DNA of 64,000 nucleotides from Clavibacter phaseoli (GTDB lineage Bacteria; Actinomycetota; Actinomycetes; Actinomycetales; Microbacteriaceae): contig NZ_CP040786.1 of assembly GCF_021922925.1 (NCBI RefSeq), forward strand, positions 1,798,001-1,862,000. Direction: 5' to 3'. The first letter of the stretch is position 1. Each line of letters starts with the position of its first letter. Positions 1 through 8,278 of the stretch are shown here, piece by piece. Below the pieces are notes generated by a model. That model was not told the origin of the DNA. It saw only the letters and a program-made list of their open reading frames with translations, and made no database searches. A program made the translations under genes and the position numbers.

Positions 1-135
1 GCGCGCGCGCACCCGCTCGCCGGGGATCGCGTCCGACACGAAGATCACCCGGCCGTCGTGCCGGGCCACGGAGACACCCCCGTGCGCCATGTTGGTCACG
101 TCCACCTCGACCTCGCGGCCCACCTGCTCACCCAT
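1..135 (-). CDS. TRAM-domain class I SAM-dependent RNA methyltransferase, N-terminal fragment
   Basis: Only the first 45 codons are present; the gene runs off the left edge. The visible part is a TRAM-type OB fold containing the segment NMAHGGVSVARHDGRVIFV followed by PGERVRAR. This is typical of the N-terminus of actinobacterial RumA/TrmA-like uracil-5 RNA methyltransferases, in which TRAM binds RNA. The methyltransferase domain lies outside the window, so the enzyme call rests on TRAM style and length alone. The ATG at 135 has no Shine-Dalgarno sequence, but a CAGGGT box sits exactly 6 nt upstream, which suggests a leaderless message. It is divergent from maf, and the 51-bp repeat array lies between them. 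Confidence 0.7.
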   Translation of the reverse strand, partial: MGEQVGREVEVDVTNMAHGGVSVARHDGRVIFVSDAIPGERVRAR

Positions 136-138
136 GCG

Positions 139-264
139 GCAACCCTGACACACGCGGAGGCGGCACGATCACACGAGCGACGACGGACGGCAACCCCGAC
201 ACACGCGGAGGCGGCACGATCACACGAGCGACGACGGACGGCAACCCGGACACACGCGGGGGCG
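139..264. repeat. 51-bp tandem repeat, about 2.5 copies
   Basis: Unit 1 covers 139-189 and unit 2 covers 190-240; they differ at one position (t/c at the 8th base). A partial third unit covers about 241-264 with two mismatches. Each unit begins gcaaccc and contains cacgatcacacgagcg. The period is 51 bp (17 codons), but no convincing gene reads through it. It occupies the divergent region between the RNA methyltransferase and maf and includes the likely -10 region of the former. Near-identity of the copies indicates recent duplication and possible length variation between strains. Confidence 0.9.
142..147 (-). promoter_or_regulatory. Candidate -10 box of the TRAM-domain gene
   Basis: CAGGGT on the minus strand, 6 nt before the ATG at 135, matches the spacing of other leaderless starts in this window. 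It lies in the first copy of the 51-bp repeat; copies two and three carry CGGGGT and CCGGGT at the same place. Confidence 0.4.
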
Positions 265-308
265 TCCCCGGGACGCGCGGGCGGCCGGCGGCGTGCCACC
301 ATGTCGGC

Positions 309-980
309 GTGACCACGCGCCTCCACCTCGCCTCCACCTCCCCCGCCCGCCTGGCCCTGCTGCGCTCCGCCGGCATCGAGCCCGTCGTGCTGCCCTCCGA
401 CGTCGACGAGCCCGCCGCGGTCGCGGCCGCGGAGGCGCGGCAGGGGCCGCTCGGCCCCGAGGACATGGTGCAGCTGCTCGCCCGGGCCAAGGCCGAGGCG
501 GTCGTCGGGCAGCTCGTCGCCGGCGCGCCGCTCACGGGCCTCGTGCTGGGCGGCGACTCGGCCTTCGAGATCGACGGCGTCGTGCACGGCAAGCCGCACA
601 CGGTCGAGCGCGCCACCGAGCGCTGGCGCGCGCAGCGCGGCCGGGAGGGGCGGCTGCACTCCGGGCACTGGCTGATCGAGGTGGCCGACGGCCGCATCGT
701 CCGCGGCATCGGGCGCGCCGCCGTCGCCGACGTGCGCTTCCGGGCCGACATCACCGACGCCGAGATCGACGCCTACGTCGCGACGGGCGAGCCGCTCCTG
801 GTCGCCGGGTCGTTCACCATCGACAGCCTGGGCGCGGCGTTCATCGAGCGGATCCAGGGCGACCCGAGCACGGTCGTCGGCCTGTCGCTCCCCACGCTCC
901 GCTCGCTCGTCCGCGAGCTGGGCACCGAGTGGACGGACCTCTGGAACCGGCAGGGCGCCGTCGAGGCGCGGCTCGTCTGA
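309..980 (+). CDS. maf: Maf family nucleotide pyrophosphatase
   Basis: 223 residues starting at GTG 309. The N-terminal LASTSPARLALLRSAGI segment is the Maf signature (S-x-S-P-R-R-x-x-L in the family), followed by VVLPSDVDEP. The GGDSAFEIDG stretch near residue 80 is the family's catalytic Asp region, and GKPHTVERA follows. Maf proteins hydrolyse non-canonical or house-cleaning nucleoside triphosphates to monophosphates in the cytoplasm. Length is normal for the family. The gene stands alone on the plus strand, divergent from the methyltransferase and convergent with the unknown gene ending at 1003. No strong Shine-Dalgarno sequence is seen, and no better upstream start exists because stops and the repeat array precede it. 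Confidence 0.9.
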   Translation: MTTRLHLASTSPARLALLRSAGIEPVVLPSDVDEPAAVAAAEARQGPLGPEDMVQLLARAKAEAVVGQLVAGAPLTGLVLGGDSAFEIDGVVHGKPHTVERATERWRAQRGREGRLHSGHWLIEVADGRIVRGIGRAAVADVRFRADITDAEIDAYVATGEPLLVAGSFTIDSLGAAFIERIQGDPSTVVGLSLPTLRSLVRELGTEWTDLWNRQGAVEARLV

Positions 981-1002
981 GCGGCGCGGACGCCCGAGGG
1001 CG

Positions 1003-1530
1003 TCAGCCCATCCCGAGGACCTCGATGCGGTCCGCGAGGTAGGCCGCGAGCGGCCGGGTCTCGTGCGCGTTCGGCCCCCACTGCACGCGGAGCTCGCGGC
1101 CGCGCAGAGACAGGGGGCCGGATCCCGCGGCGAGCGATGCGGCGTCCAGCGCGATCGGCTCCCAATCGTAGTCGACCGCGTCCCCCTCCTCGAAGGCGCG
1201 GACGGCCTGGCGCCTGGCCTCCTTGCGTGCCTCCACGCCGGAGTCGAGGCCCTGGGAGCGCGTGGGCTCCACGGCGCGCGTGATGCTGCCGGTGCGGCGG
1301 AGGGATCCGTCGGCCGAGAGCAGCAGCACGCCGAGCCGCCAGGCGCGCCCCACCGGCACCATGGCCGGCTGGCGCTTGATCGGCCCGAACGAGCGCTTGG
1401 CGCGGATCTCGGCGAGCGCCTCGTCGGGCGCGCGGCGTCCCCGCAGCTCGTCGACCGTGGCCCGCAGGAGCTCCCGGAGGTCGGCCGCGGCGGCCTGCGC
1501 GTCGTCGTCGCCGGTGCCGGGTGCCGTCAT
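1003..1530 (-). CDS. Conserved actinobacterial protein of unknown function
   Basis: 175 residues, soluble, with no signal peptide or membrane segment. An acidic, helical N-terminus (about 1-45) is followed by the basic stretch [29 protein letters not shown], then a beta-rich middle and an [27 protein letters not shown] segment near 100-130. I do not recognise a catalytic motif and assign no function. The ATG at 1530 has CATGAT 6 nt upstream, a possible leaderless -10. The gene is divergent from the biotin-carboxylase gene and convergent with maf (22 bp between stops). Confidence 0.7.
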   Translation of the reverse strand: MTAPGTGDDDAQAAAADLRELLRATVDELRGRRAPDEALAEIRAKRSFGPIKRQPAMVPVGRAWRLGVLLLSADGSLRRTGSITRAVEPTRSQGLDSGVEARKEARRQAVRAFEEGDAVDYDWEPIALDAASLAAGSGPLSLRGRELRVQWGPNAHETRPLAAYLADRIEVLGMG

Positions 1531-1638
1531 GCGTCGATCATGCCAGGGACGCCCCGGGAGCGGCCGGTTGTGGGCGCGCGTACCCGGCGACTCCGCATGT
1601 TTGTGCGGACCCTCCGAAGCCGCGCGCAGCCCAGACCC

Positions 1639-1644
1639 TAGGCT
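1639..1644 (+). promoter_or_regulatory. Candidate -10 box of accBC inside an inverted repeat
   Basis: TAGGCT lies 8 nt before the ATG at 1653. It is flanked by a perfect 6-bp inverted repeat, AGACCC (1633-1638) and GGGTCT (1646-1651), so a dimeric repressor bound here would cover the -10 box. No clear -35 is visible. Confidence 0.5.
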
Positions 1645-1652
1645 GGGGTCTC

Positions 1653-3422
1653 ATGACGCGTGTGAACAAGGTCCTCATCGCCAACCGGGGCGAGATCGCC
1701 GTCCGCATCATCCGGGCGGCGAGGGATGCGGGGATCGGGTCGGTCGCCGTCTACGCCGACCAGGACCGCGACGCGCTGCACGTCACGCTCGCCGACGAGG
1801 CCTACGCCCTCGACGGGCAGACGAGCGCGGAGACGTACCTCGTCATCGCCAAGCTCCTCTCCATCGCCCGCCGGTCCGGCGCCGACGCCGTGCATCCGGG
1901 CTACGGCTTCCTCGCCGAGAACGCCGACTTCGCCCAGCAGGTCATCGACGCGGGCCTCGTCTGGATCGGCCCGTCCCCGAGCGCCATCCAGCAGCTCGGC
2001 GACAAGACCACGGCCCGCCACGTGGCCGAGCGCGTGGGCGCGCCGCTCGCCCCCGGCACGCTCAACCCCGTCTCCGGCGCCGACGAGGTGCTCGAGTTCG
2101 TCGACGTGCACGGCCTGCCCGTCGCCATCAAGGCGGCGTTCGGCGGCGGCGGCCGCGGCCTCAAGGTCGCCCGCACCCGCGAGGAGGTGCCGGAGCTGTT
2201 CGAGTCCGCCACCCGCGAGGCCGTCGCGGCGTTCGGGCGCGGGGAGTGCTTCGTCGAGAAGTACCTCGACCGCCCGCGCCACGTCGAGACCCAGTGCCTG
2301 GCCGACTCCGCCGGCAACGTCGTCGTGATCTCCACCCGCGACTGCTCGCTGCAGCGCCGCCACCAGAAGCTCGTGGAGGAGGCGCCCGCGCCGTTCCTCA
2401 CCGACGAGCAGAACGCCCAGCTCTACGCGGCGTCGAAGGCGATCCTCCGCGAGGTCGGCTACGTCGGCGCCGGCACGTGCGAGTTCCTCGTCGCGCAGGA
2501 CGGCACCATCTCCTTCCTCGAGGTCAACACGCGCCTCCAGGTCGAGCACCCGGTCTCCGAGGAGGTCACGGGCATCGACCTCGTGCGCGAGCAGTTCCGC
2601 ATCGCCGCGGGCGGCCTCATCGACTACGACGACCCGGCGCCGCGCGGCCACTCCTTCGAGTTCCGGATCAACGGCGAGGACCCGGGCCGCGGCTTCTTCC
2701 CGGCGCCCGGCCCCGTGCACGTGTTCCAGGCGCCCGGCGGCCCCGGCGTCCGCGTCGACTCCGGCGTCCGCGCGGGCGACGTCGTCTCCGGCGCGTTCGA
2801 CTCGCTGCTCGCGAAGCTCATCGTCACGGGATCCAGCCGCGAGGACGCGCTCGAGCGCTCGCGCCGCGCCCTCGACGAGTTCGAGGTGCAGGGCCTGCCC
2901 ACCGTGCTCCCCTTCCACCGCGCGATCGTGCGCGACGCGGCCTTCGCCCCGGCGGACGGCGCGCCCTTCTCGGTCTACACGCGCTGGATCGAGACCGAGT
3001 TCGACAACGCCATCGAGCCGTGGTCCGGCGCCTTGGAGGATGCCGCCGAGGCGCCCGCTCGGCACACGGTCGTGGTCGAGGTCGGCGGCAAGCGCATCGA
3101 GGTGAGCCTCCCCGAGGACCTCGCGCCCGCCGCGGGCGCGTCCTCGACCCGCCGCGCCGCCGCGGCCCCGGCGAGGCGCAAGCAGGCCGGATCCGTCGAC
3201 ACCTCGGGCGGCGGATCCGTCACGTCGCCCATGCAGGCCACCGTCGTCAAGCTCGCGGTGGAGGAGGGCCAGCAGGTCGTCAAGGGCGACCTCCTCGTCG
3301 TCCTCGAGGCGATGAAGATGGAGCAGCCGCTCACGGCGCACACCGCGGGCACCGTCTCCGGGATCTCCGCCGAGGTCGGCCAGACCGTCCCGTCGGGGCA
3401 CCGCCTGCTCGACATCGTCTGA
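1653..3422 (+). CDS. accBC: Acyl-CoA carboxylase alpha subunit (biotin carboxylase + biotin carrier fusion)
   Basis: 589 residues from ATG 1653. It catalyses ATP-dependent carboxylation of biotin and carries the carboxyl group to a separate beta subunit (not in this window) to make malonyl- or methylmalonyl-CoA for lipid synthesis. The biotin carboxylase N-domain begins [14 protein letters not shown] (6-19). The ATP-grasp glycine loop GGGGRGLK is at 164-171, [11 protein letters not shown] near 230 and [14 protein letters not shown] near 290. The C-terminal biotinyl domain carries EAMKMEQP with the biotin-accepting Lys at 555. An Ala/Arg-rich linker (about 490-520) joins the domains. This AccA3/AccBC-type fusion is normal in actinobacteria. 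It is a single-gene unit ended by a strong hairpin at 3431. Confidence 0.95.
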   Translation: MTRVNKVLIANRGEIAVRIIRAARDAGIGSVAVYADQDRDALHVTLADEAYALDGQTSAETYLVIAKLLSIARRSGADAVHPGYGFLAENADFAQQVIDAGLVWIGPSPSAIQQLGDKTTARHVAERVGAPLAPGTLNPVSGADEVLEFVDVHGLPVAIKAAFGGGGRGLKVARTREEVPELFESATREAVAAFGRGECFVEKYLDRPRHVETQCLADSAGNVVVISTRDCSLQRRHQKLVEEAPAPFLTDEQNAQLYAASKAILREVGYVGAGTCEFLVAQDGTISFLEVNTRLQVEHPVSEEVTGIDLVREQFRIAAGGLIDYDDPAPRGHSFEFRINGEDPGRGFFPAPGPVHVFQAPGGPGVRVDSGVRAGDVVSGAFDSLLAKLIVTGSSREDALERSRRALDEFEVQGLPTVLPFHRAIVRDAAFAPADGAPFSVYTRWIETEFDNAIEPWSGALEDAAEAPARHTVVVEVGGKRIEVSLPEDLAPAAGASSTRRAAAAPARRKQAGSVDTSGGGSVTSPMQATVVKLAVEEGQQVVKGDLLVVLEAMKMEQPLTAHTAGTVSGISAEVGQTVPSGHRLLDIV

Positions 3423-3430
3423 TCCGCACG

Positions 3431-3482
3431 CCGCACGCGACGACGGCCGGTCCCCGCGGGGGCCGGCCGTCGTCGCGTGCGG
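3431..3482. terminator. Strong bidirectional hairpin between accBC and lpdA
   Basis: A perfect 20-bp stem (3431-3450 with 3463-3482) has a 12-nt top that can itself pair CCCC with GGGG. There is no T-tract, as is common at this GC. It lies between two converging stop codons, so it can serve both genes. Confidence 0.85.
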
Positions 3483-3492
3483 GGCGGGTGCG

Positions 3493-4932
3493 TCAGAGCA
3501 CGATGTGCATGGCGCGCGCCGCGTCGGAGATGCTGCCCGACAGCGAGGGGTAGACCGTGAACGCGCGCGCGACGTCGTCCACCGTGAGCCGGTGCTCGAC
3601 CGCGAGGGCGAGCGGGAAGATCAGCTCGCTGGCCTTGGGCGCGACGATGACGCCGCCGATGACCGTGCCGGAGCCCGTGCGCGCGAACAGCTTCACGAAG
3701 CCGTCCTTGACGTTCTGCATCTTCGCACGGGGGTTGGACGCGAGCGGCAGCTTGTAGATGTCGCCCTGCGCGAGCCCCTCCTCGATCTGCTTCTGCGACC
3801 AGCCGACCGTCGCGATCTCCGGCTGGGTGAAGATGTTGGAGGTCACGTTGCGGAGCTCGGTGGGGCTCACCGCGTCGCCCATCGCGTGGTAGACCGCGGT
3901 GCGACCCTGCATGGACGCGACCGAGGCGAGCGGCAGGAAGGTGGTGCAGTCGCCCGCTGCGTACACGCTGGGCACCGAGGTGCGCGCGACGCGGTTGACG
4001 CGGATGTGGCCGGAGTCGCTGAGCTGCACGCCCGCCTCCTCGAGGCCGATCCCGGCGGTGTTCGGCACGGATCCGACCGCCATGAGGCAGTGGCTGCCCT
4101 CCACGACGCGGCCGTCGCTCAGCGTCGCGACCACGCCGTCGCCCTTGCGGACGACCGACTCGGCGCGGGACTTCGACAGCACGGTCATGCCGTTGCGCGT
4201 GAAGACGTCCTCGATGACCCGGGCCGCGTCGGCGTCCTCGCCCGGGAGCACCTGGTCGCGGGAGGAGATGAGCGTGACCTTCGCGCCGAGCGCCGTGTAG
4301 GCGGACGCGAACTCGGCGCCCGTGACGCCGGATCCGACGACGATGAGGTGCTCGGGCACGGAGTCCATCGTGTAGAGCTGCGTCCAGGTGAGGATGCGCT
4401 CCCCGTCGGGCTTCGCGGTCTCGAGGATGCGCGGGCTCGCGCCCGTGGAGACGACCGTGGTGTCCGCGTCGATCTCGTCGAAGTCGGTGCCGCCGCCGCC
4501 GCGGCCGGTGGAGACGATGATGCGGTTCGGCCCGTCGAGCCGGCCCTCGCCCTGGACGATGCGGACGCCCGCGCGGATGAGGCTCGACTTCATGTCCTCC
4601 GACTGCTGGCGCGCGAGCCGGAGCAGGCGGTCGTTGACGGCCTGGAGGTTGACGGCGACCTCGGGGCGCACGGGTCGGCGGCTCTGCTCGCCGCGGGAGA
4701 AGAACTGGACGCCGAGGTCGGCGGCCTCGCCCAGCGCGTTCGTGGCCTCGGCGGTGGCGATGAGGGTCTTCGAGGGGACGACGTCGGTCATCACGGCCGA
4801 GCCGCCGACGCCCACGCGCTCCACCAGCGTCACCTCCGCGCCGAGCTGCGCTCCGGCGATGGCGGCCTCGTAGCCGCCGGGGCCCCCTCCGAGGACGGCG
4901 ATCCGTTGGTTGGCCTCGAACTCGTATCCCAT
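3493..4932 (-). CDS. lpdA: Cysteine-less NAD(P)H:quinone dehydrogenase, LpdA type
   Basis: 479 residues, pyridine nucleotide-disulfide oxidoreductase fold. The FAD-binding loop is VLGGGPGGYEAA (13-24), the NAD(P) loop VVGSGVTGAEFASAY, and the second FAD motif YAAGDCT. Where lipoamide dehydrogenases have the CxxxxC redox pair, this protein reads GGSAVMTDVVPSK, with Ala46 and Val51 in the two Cys positions. The C-terminal HPT catalytic His region is also replaced (VYPSLSGS). It therefore cannot be a classic E3. It resembles mycobacterial LpdA (Rv3303c), a flavoprotein that reduces quinones with NAD(P)H. The ATG at 4932 is used; the frame stays open far upstream but loses similarity. It is convergent with accBC. 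Confidence 0.9.
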   Translation of the reverse strand: MGYEFEANQRIAVLGGGPGGYEAAIAGAQLGAEVTLVERVGVGGSAVMTDVVPSKTLIATAEATNALGEAADLGVQFFSRGEQSRRPVRPEVAVNLQAVNDRLLRLARQQSEDMKSSLIRAGVRIVQGEGRLDGPNRIIVSTGRGGGGTDFDEIDADTTVVSTGASPRILETAKPDGERILTWTQLYTMDSVPEHLIVVGSGVTGAEFASAYTALGAKVTLISSRDQVLPGEDADAARVIEDVFTRNGMTVLSKSRAESVVRKGDGVVATLSDGRVVEGSHCLMAVGSVPNTAGIGLEEAGVQLSDSGHIRVNRVARTSVPSVYAAGDCTTFLPLASVASMQGRTAVYHAMGDAVSPTELRNVTSNIFTQPEIATVGWSQKQIEEGLAQGDIYKLPLASNPRAKMQNVKDGFVKLFARTGSGTVIGGVIVAPKASELIFPLALAVEHRLTVDDVARAFTVYPSLSGSISDAARAMHIVL

Positions 4933-5010
4933 GCGCACATCATCCCGCAGGCCCGCGGCCCGCGCGAACCCGCCCGTCGTGGCGGCCGGGGCCGCCCGCG
5001 CCCGCGCATT

Positions 5011-5016
5011 TAGGAT
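5011..5016 (+). promoter_or_regulatory. Candidate -10 box of punA (leaderless)
   Basis: TAGGAT lies exactly 6 nt before ATG 5023, and no Shine-Dalgarno sequence is present, which suggests transcription starts at or next to the start codon. Confidence 0.6.
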
Positions 5017-5022
5017 CGGGGG

Positions 5023-5850
5023 ATGACCAACAGCAACCCCCTCGAGTCGCCCGACGCGGACCCCCAGGAGATCGCGCGGCAGGCGGCCCGGCAGATCGCC
5101 GAGCTCACGGGCGTCGAGCGCCATGACATCGCCCTCACGCTCGGCAGCGGATGGGGGCGCGCGGCGGATCTCATCGGCGAGACCACCGCGACCATCCCGG
5201 CCACCGAGGTCGTCGGCTTCTCGAAGCCCGCGCTGGAGGGCCACGTCGGCTCGCTCCGCAGCGTCCTGCTGCCGTCCGGCCGCCGCGCCCTCGTCATCGG
5301 CGCGCGCACCCACTACTACGAGGGCCACGGCGTCCGCCGGGTCGTGCACAGCGTGCGCACCGCCGCCGCGACCGGCGCCACCACGATGATCCTCACCAAC
5401 GGCGCGGGCGGCATCAAGGAGCACTGGACCCCCGGCACGCCCGTCCTCATCAGCGACCACATCAACCTCACCGCCGACTCCCCGCTCGAGGGCGCGACCT
5501 TCATCGACCTCACGGACCTCTACTCCGCGCGACTCCGAGCGATCGCCCACGAGGTCGAGCCCGACCTCGACGAGGGCGTCTACTGCCAGTTCCGCGGCCC
5601 GCACTACGAGACGCCCGCCGAGGTGCGGATGGCGAAGGCCATCGGCGGCCACATCGTCGGCATGTCCACCGCGCTCGAGGCCATCGCCGCGCGCGAGGCC
5701 GGCATGGAGGTGCTCGGCATGTCCCTCATCACGAACCTCGCCGCCGGGATCCAGGAGACGCCGCTCAGTCACGAGGAGGTCATCGAGGCCGGCCGCGCCG
5801 CCGAGGTCCGCATCGGCGGCATGCTCGCGCGCATCGTGGGCGCCCTGTGA
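5023..5850 (+). CDS. punA: Purine nucleoside phosphorylase (trimeric class)
   Basis: 275 residues. It cleaves purine nucleosides with phosphate to base and (deoxy)ribose 1-phosphate in the cytoplasm. Family motifs in order: LGSGWG near 40 (phosphate loop), HYYEGHG near 90, LTNGAGGI, CQFRGPHYETPAE, VGMSTALEAIAA and ITNLAAGI with the base-binding Asn near 238. Length matches trimeric bacterial and mammalian PNP. The stop overlaps the next start as GTGA, so it is translationally coupled to the phosphosugar mutase that would use its product. The start is ATG 5023, preceded by a -10 box at leaderless spacing. Confidence 0.93.
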   Translation: MTNSNPLESPDADPQEIARQAARQIAELTGVERHDIALTLGSGWGRAADLIGETTATIPATEVVGFSKPALEGHVGSLRSVLLPSGRRALVIGARTHYYEGHGVRRVVHSVRTAAATGATTMILTNGAGGIKEHWTPGTPVLISDHINLTADSPLEGATFIDLTDLYSARLRAIAHEVEPDLDEGVYCQFRGPHYETPAEVRMAKAIGGHIVGMSTALEAIAAREAGMEVLGMSLITNLAAGIQETPLSHEEVIEAGRAAEVRIGGMLARIVGAL

Positions 5851-7550
5851 GCCGGGAGGAGACCGCCGCGCTGGTCGGCGCCGCGCGCGCCTGGCAGGCG
5901 CAGGACCCGGATCCGATCACGCGCGCCGAGGTCGACGAGCTGCTCGCCCGGGTCGAGGGCACCGCGCCCGGGGCCTCCGCGGTCGAGCGGGAGCAGGCCG
6001 CCGCGGAGATCCGCGACCGCTTCCAGACGCGCCTCCAGTTCGGCACCGCCGGGCTCCGCGGCGAGCTGGGCGCCGGGCCCAACCGCATGAACCGCGTGCT
6101 CGTCTCGCAGGCGGCCGCCGGCTTCGCCGACTACCTCCGCAGCCGCAGCCCCCGCCCGAGCATCGTCGTCGGGTACGACGGGCGCCACAACTCGCGGGTC
6201 TTCGCCGAGGACACCGCGCGCATCATGGCGGGCGCCGGTGTCCGCACCGTGCTGCTCCCCCGGGCGCTCCCGACGCCCGTCCTCGCGTACGCGGTGAAGC
6301 ACCTCGCCGTGAGCGCGGGCGTCATGGTCACGGCGTCGCACAACCCAGCGCGCGACAACGGCTACAAGGTCTACCTCGGCGACGAGGACCACGGGGCGCA
6401 GATCGTCAGCCCGGCCGACCGCGACATCGCCGCCTTCATCCACAAGGCCGCGGGCGAGCGCACCGTGCAGCAGCTGCCGATGGCGGACGACTACGAGATC
6501 GCGCCCGAGACCCTGATCGACTCCTACGTCGCGGAGACCGCCGACCTCTTCGCCGCCCCGCTCGCCCCGCTGACGTGGGTCTACACGCCGTTGCACGGCG
6601 TCGGGTGGGAGACCGCGGCGCGCGTGTTCCAGGCGGTCGGCGTGGACGCGCCCGTCGTCGTCGCGGCCCAGGCGGACCCCGACCCCGACTTCCCCACGGT
6701 CGACTTCCCGAACCCCGAGGAGCCGGGCGCGCTCGACCTCGCGTTCGAGGCGGCCGTGCGGTCCGACGCCGAGCTCATCATCGCCAACGACCCCGACGCC
6801 GACCGGCTCGCGGTCGCCATCGCGGACGAGCACGGCGCCTGGCGGCGCCTCTCCGGCAACGAGGTGGGCATGCTGCTCGGCCTCGGCATCGCCGAGCGCT
6901 ACGCGGCCGACGGCAACACCGGCACGTTCGCCTCGTCGCTCGTCTCCTCCCCCGCGCTCGAGGTCGTCGCCCGGGAGCTGGGCTTCGGCTACCGCGAGAC
7001 GCTCACGGGCTTCAAGTGGATCAGCCGCGTGCCCGACCTGATCTACGGCTACGAGGAGGCGCTCGGCTACCTGGTCGCGCCCTGGATCACGAGCGACAAG
7101 GACGGCATCTCCGCGGCCGTCGCCGTTCTGCACGGCGTGATGCTGCTGAAGTCGCGCGGGCAGACCATCGACGACTACGACCGCGAGTTCGCCGAGCGGT
7201 TCGGCTCCTTCGCGAGCGACCAGATCTCGGTGCGCGTCACCGACCTCGCGGTCATCCCGCGCATCATGGCGAAGCTCCGGCAGTCGCCGCCGACCTCGAT
7301 CGGGTCCCGGCGCGTCGAACGCATGGACGACCTCGCCGAGGGGACGGCCGACCTGCCGCCGAGCGACGTGCTCCGGTTCCACCTGGGCGACGGCGCGCGG
7401 CTCATCGTGCGGCCGAGCGGCACGGAGCCGAAGATCAAGGTCTACCTCGACGCCCAGAGCACGGAGGGCACCGTGGCCGAGCGCCGCGACGCCGCGCGCG
7501 CCATCGTCGCGGATCTCGCGCAGGCCGTGCCGCTGCTGCTCGAGGTCTAG
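5847..7550 (+). CDS. Phosphosugar mutase (PGM2 / phosphopentomutase-like)
   Basis: 567 residues from GTG 5847, overlapping punA by 4 bp. An alpha-D-phosphohexomutase superfamily enzyme that moves phosphate between C1 and C5/C6 of a sugar phosphate. Catalytic loop TASHNP with the phosphoserine at 164, metal loop DPDADR at 315-320, sugar-specificity loop region GFKWISR, and phosphate-binding loop RPSGTEPKIKVY near the C-terminus. The length resembles the PGM2-type subfamily, which includes phosphopentomutases, more than the 450-residue ManB type. Coupling to purine nucleoside phosphorylase favours ribose 1-phosphate to ribose 5-phosphate conversion, but a phosphomanno- or phosphoglucomutase role cannot be excluded. 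A hairpin terminator follows. Confidence 0.85.
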   Translation: MSREETAALVGAARAWQAQDPDPITRAEVDELLARVEGTAPGASAVEREQAAAEIRDRFQTRLQFGTAGLRGELGAGPNRMNRVLVSQAAAGFADYLRSRSPRPSIVVGYDGRHNSRVFAEDTARIMAGAGVRTVLLPRALPTPVLAYAVKHLAVSAGVMVTASHNPARDNGYKVYLGDEDHGAQIVSPADRDIAAFIHKAAGERTVQQLPMADDYEIAPETLIDSYVAETADLFAAPLAPLTWVYTPLHGVGWETAARVFQAVGVDAPVVVAAQADPDPDFPTVDFPNPEEPGALDLAFEAAVRSDAELIIANDPDADRLAVAIADEHGAWRRLSGNEVGMLLGLGIAERYAADGNTGTFASSLVSSPALEVVARELGFGYRETLTGFKWISRVPDLIYGYEEALGYLVAPWITSDKDGISAAVAVLHGVMLLKSRGQTIDDYDREFAERFGSFASDQISVRVTDLAVIPRIMAKLRQSPPTSIGSRRVERMDDLAEGTADLPPSDVLRFHLGDGARLIVRPSGTEPKIKVYLDAQSTEGTVAERRDAARAIVADLAQAVPLLLEV

Positions 7551-7558
7551 CCGCCCGG

Positions 7559-7590
7559 AGAGCCGCGGGCCGTCACCGGCCCGCGGCTCT
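7559..7590 (+). terminator. Hairpin terminator after the mutase gene
   Basis: A perfect 14-bp GC-rich stem (7559-7572 with 7577-7590) and a TCAC loop start 8 nt after the stop at 7550, followed by tctcgc. Confidence 0.8.
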
Positions 7591-7627
7591 TCTCGCACGC
7601 CTGCTGGTAGTGGCGCTATCAGTGCGC

Positions 7628-7633
7628 TAGCCT
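7628..7633 (+). promoter_or_regulatory. Candidate -10 box of the MerR gene
   Basis: TAGCCT sits 6 nt before ATG 7640. Just upstream is an imperfect direct repeat (agtggcgcta at 7610-7619, agtgcgcta at 7621-7629) that could be the regulator's own site. Confidence 0.5.
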
Positions 7634-7639
7634 CGCGGC

Positions 7640-8278
7640 ATGCGCATCACCGAGCTGGCCGAGGCCACGGGCGTGGCCCCCGCCACGGTCAAGTACTACG
7701 TCCGCGAGGGCCTGCTCCCCGCGGGCACGCGCGTGAGCGACAACCGCACCGACTACGACGAGGAGCACGCGCGCCGCGTCCGGCTGGTCCGCGCCCTCAT
7801 CGACGTCGGACGGCTGCCGGTCGCGCGCGCCCGCGAGGTGCTGGCGACGCTCGACGACGACGCCCGCCACGTGCAGGACGTCTTCGCGGTGGCGCAGGAC
7901 GCGCTGACCCCGGGGCCGGTGCCCGCGGATCCCCCGCCCGCCGACGCCCTGGCCCGCGTCGACGCCGTCACCGCCGACGCCGGCTGGTGCGTGCTCGAGG
8001 GGCACGCCGGTCGGGCGCAGGCGGCTCGCGCCGTCGACGCGTTCGCGCGCTCGGGCCACCCGATGGAGGACGGCTACCTCGCGCGCTACGCGGAGGCGGC
8101 CGCGATCCAGGCCGACGCCGACCTCGCCGCGGTGCGCGGGCGGCCCGACCGCACGGCCATGGCCGAGCTCATGGTGGTCGGCACCGTGCTGGGCGACCAG
8201 CTGGCGGCGGGGCTCCGCCGCATCGCCCAGGCCACGGTGTCCTCGCCCGCGTGGGCGTCGACGGGCGGCGCATCGTGA
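7640..8278 (+). CDS. MerR family transcriptional regulator
   Basis: 212 residues. The N-terminal MerR winged helix reads MRITELAEATGVAPATVKYYVREGLLPAG, followed by the wing segment and RVRLVRALIDVGRLPVARAREVLATLDD, typical of the family. The C-terminal 130 residues are alpha-helical with no conserved Cys pattern for metal sensing (a single Cys near 117), so the effector is unknown. The stop codon overlaps the next gene's GTG by 4 bp, which makes the downstream membrane protein its likely target and partner. It probably represses or activates its own promoter, where an imperfect direct repeat overlaps the -35/-10 region. Confidence 0.85.
   Translation: MRITELAEATGVAPATVKYYVREGLLPAGTRVSDNRTDYDEEHARRVRLVRALIDVGRLPVARAREVLATLDDDARHVQDVFAVAQDALTPGPVPADPPPADALARVDAVTADAGWCVLEGHAGRAQAARAVDAFARSGHPMEDGYLARYAEAAAIQADADLAAVRGRPDRTAMAELMVVGTVLGDQLAAGLRRIAQATVSSPAWASTGGAS

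Noticed and set aside
139..264. Possible CRISPR array
   Set aside because: The repeats are directly adjacent with no unique spacers, so this is a simple tandem repeat.
58..312. 84-codon frame encoding a 17-residue repeat (HAEAARSHERRR...)
   Set aside because: It is only the translation of the 51-bp DNA repeat and overlaps the RNA methyltransferase gene on the other strand.
4933..5772. N-terminal extension of lpdA in the same open frame
   Set aside because: It would run antisense through punA; the FAD-binding loop begins just after ATG 4932, as in the family.
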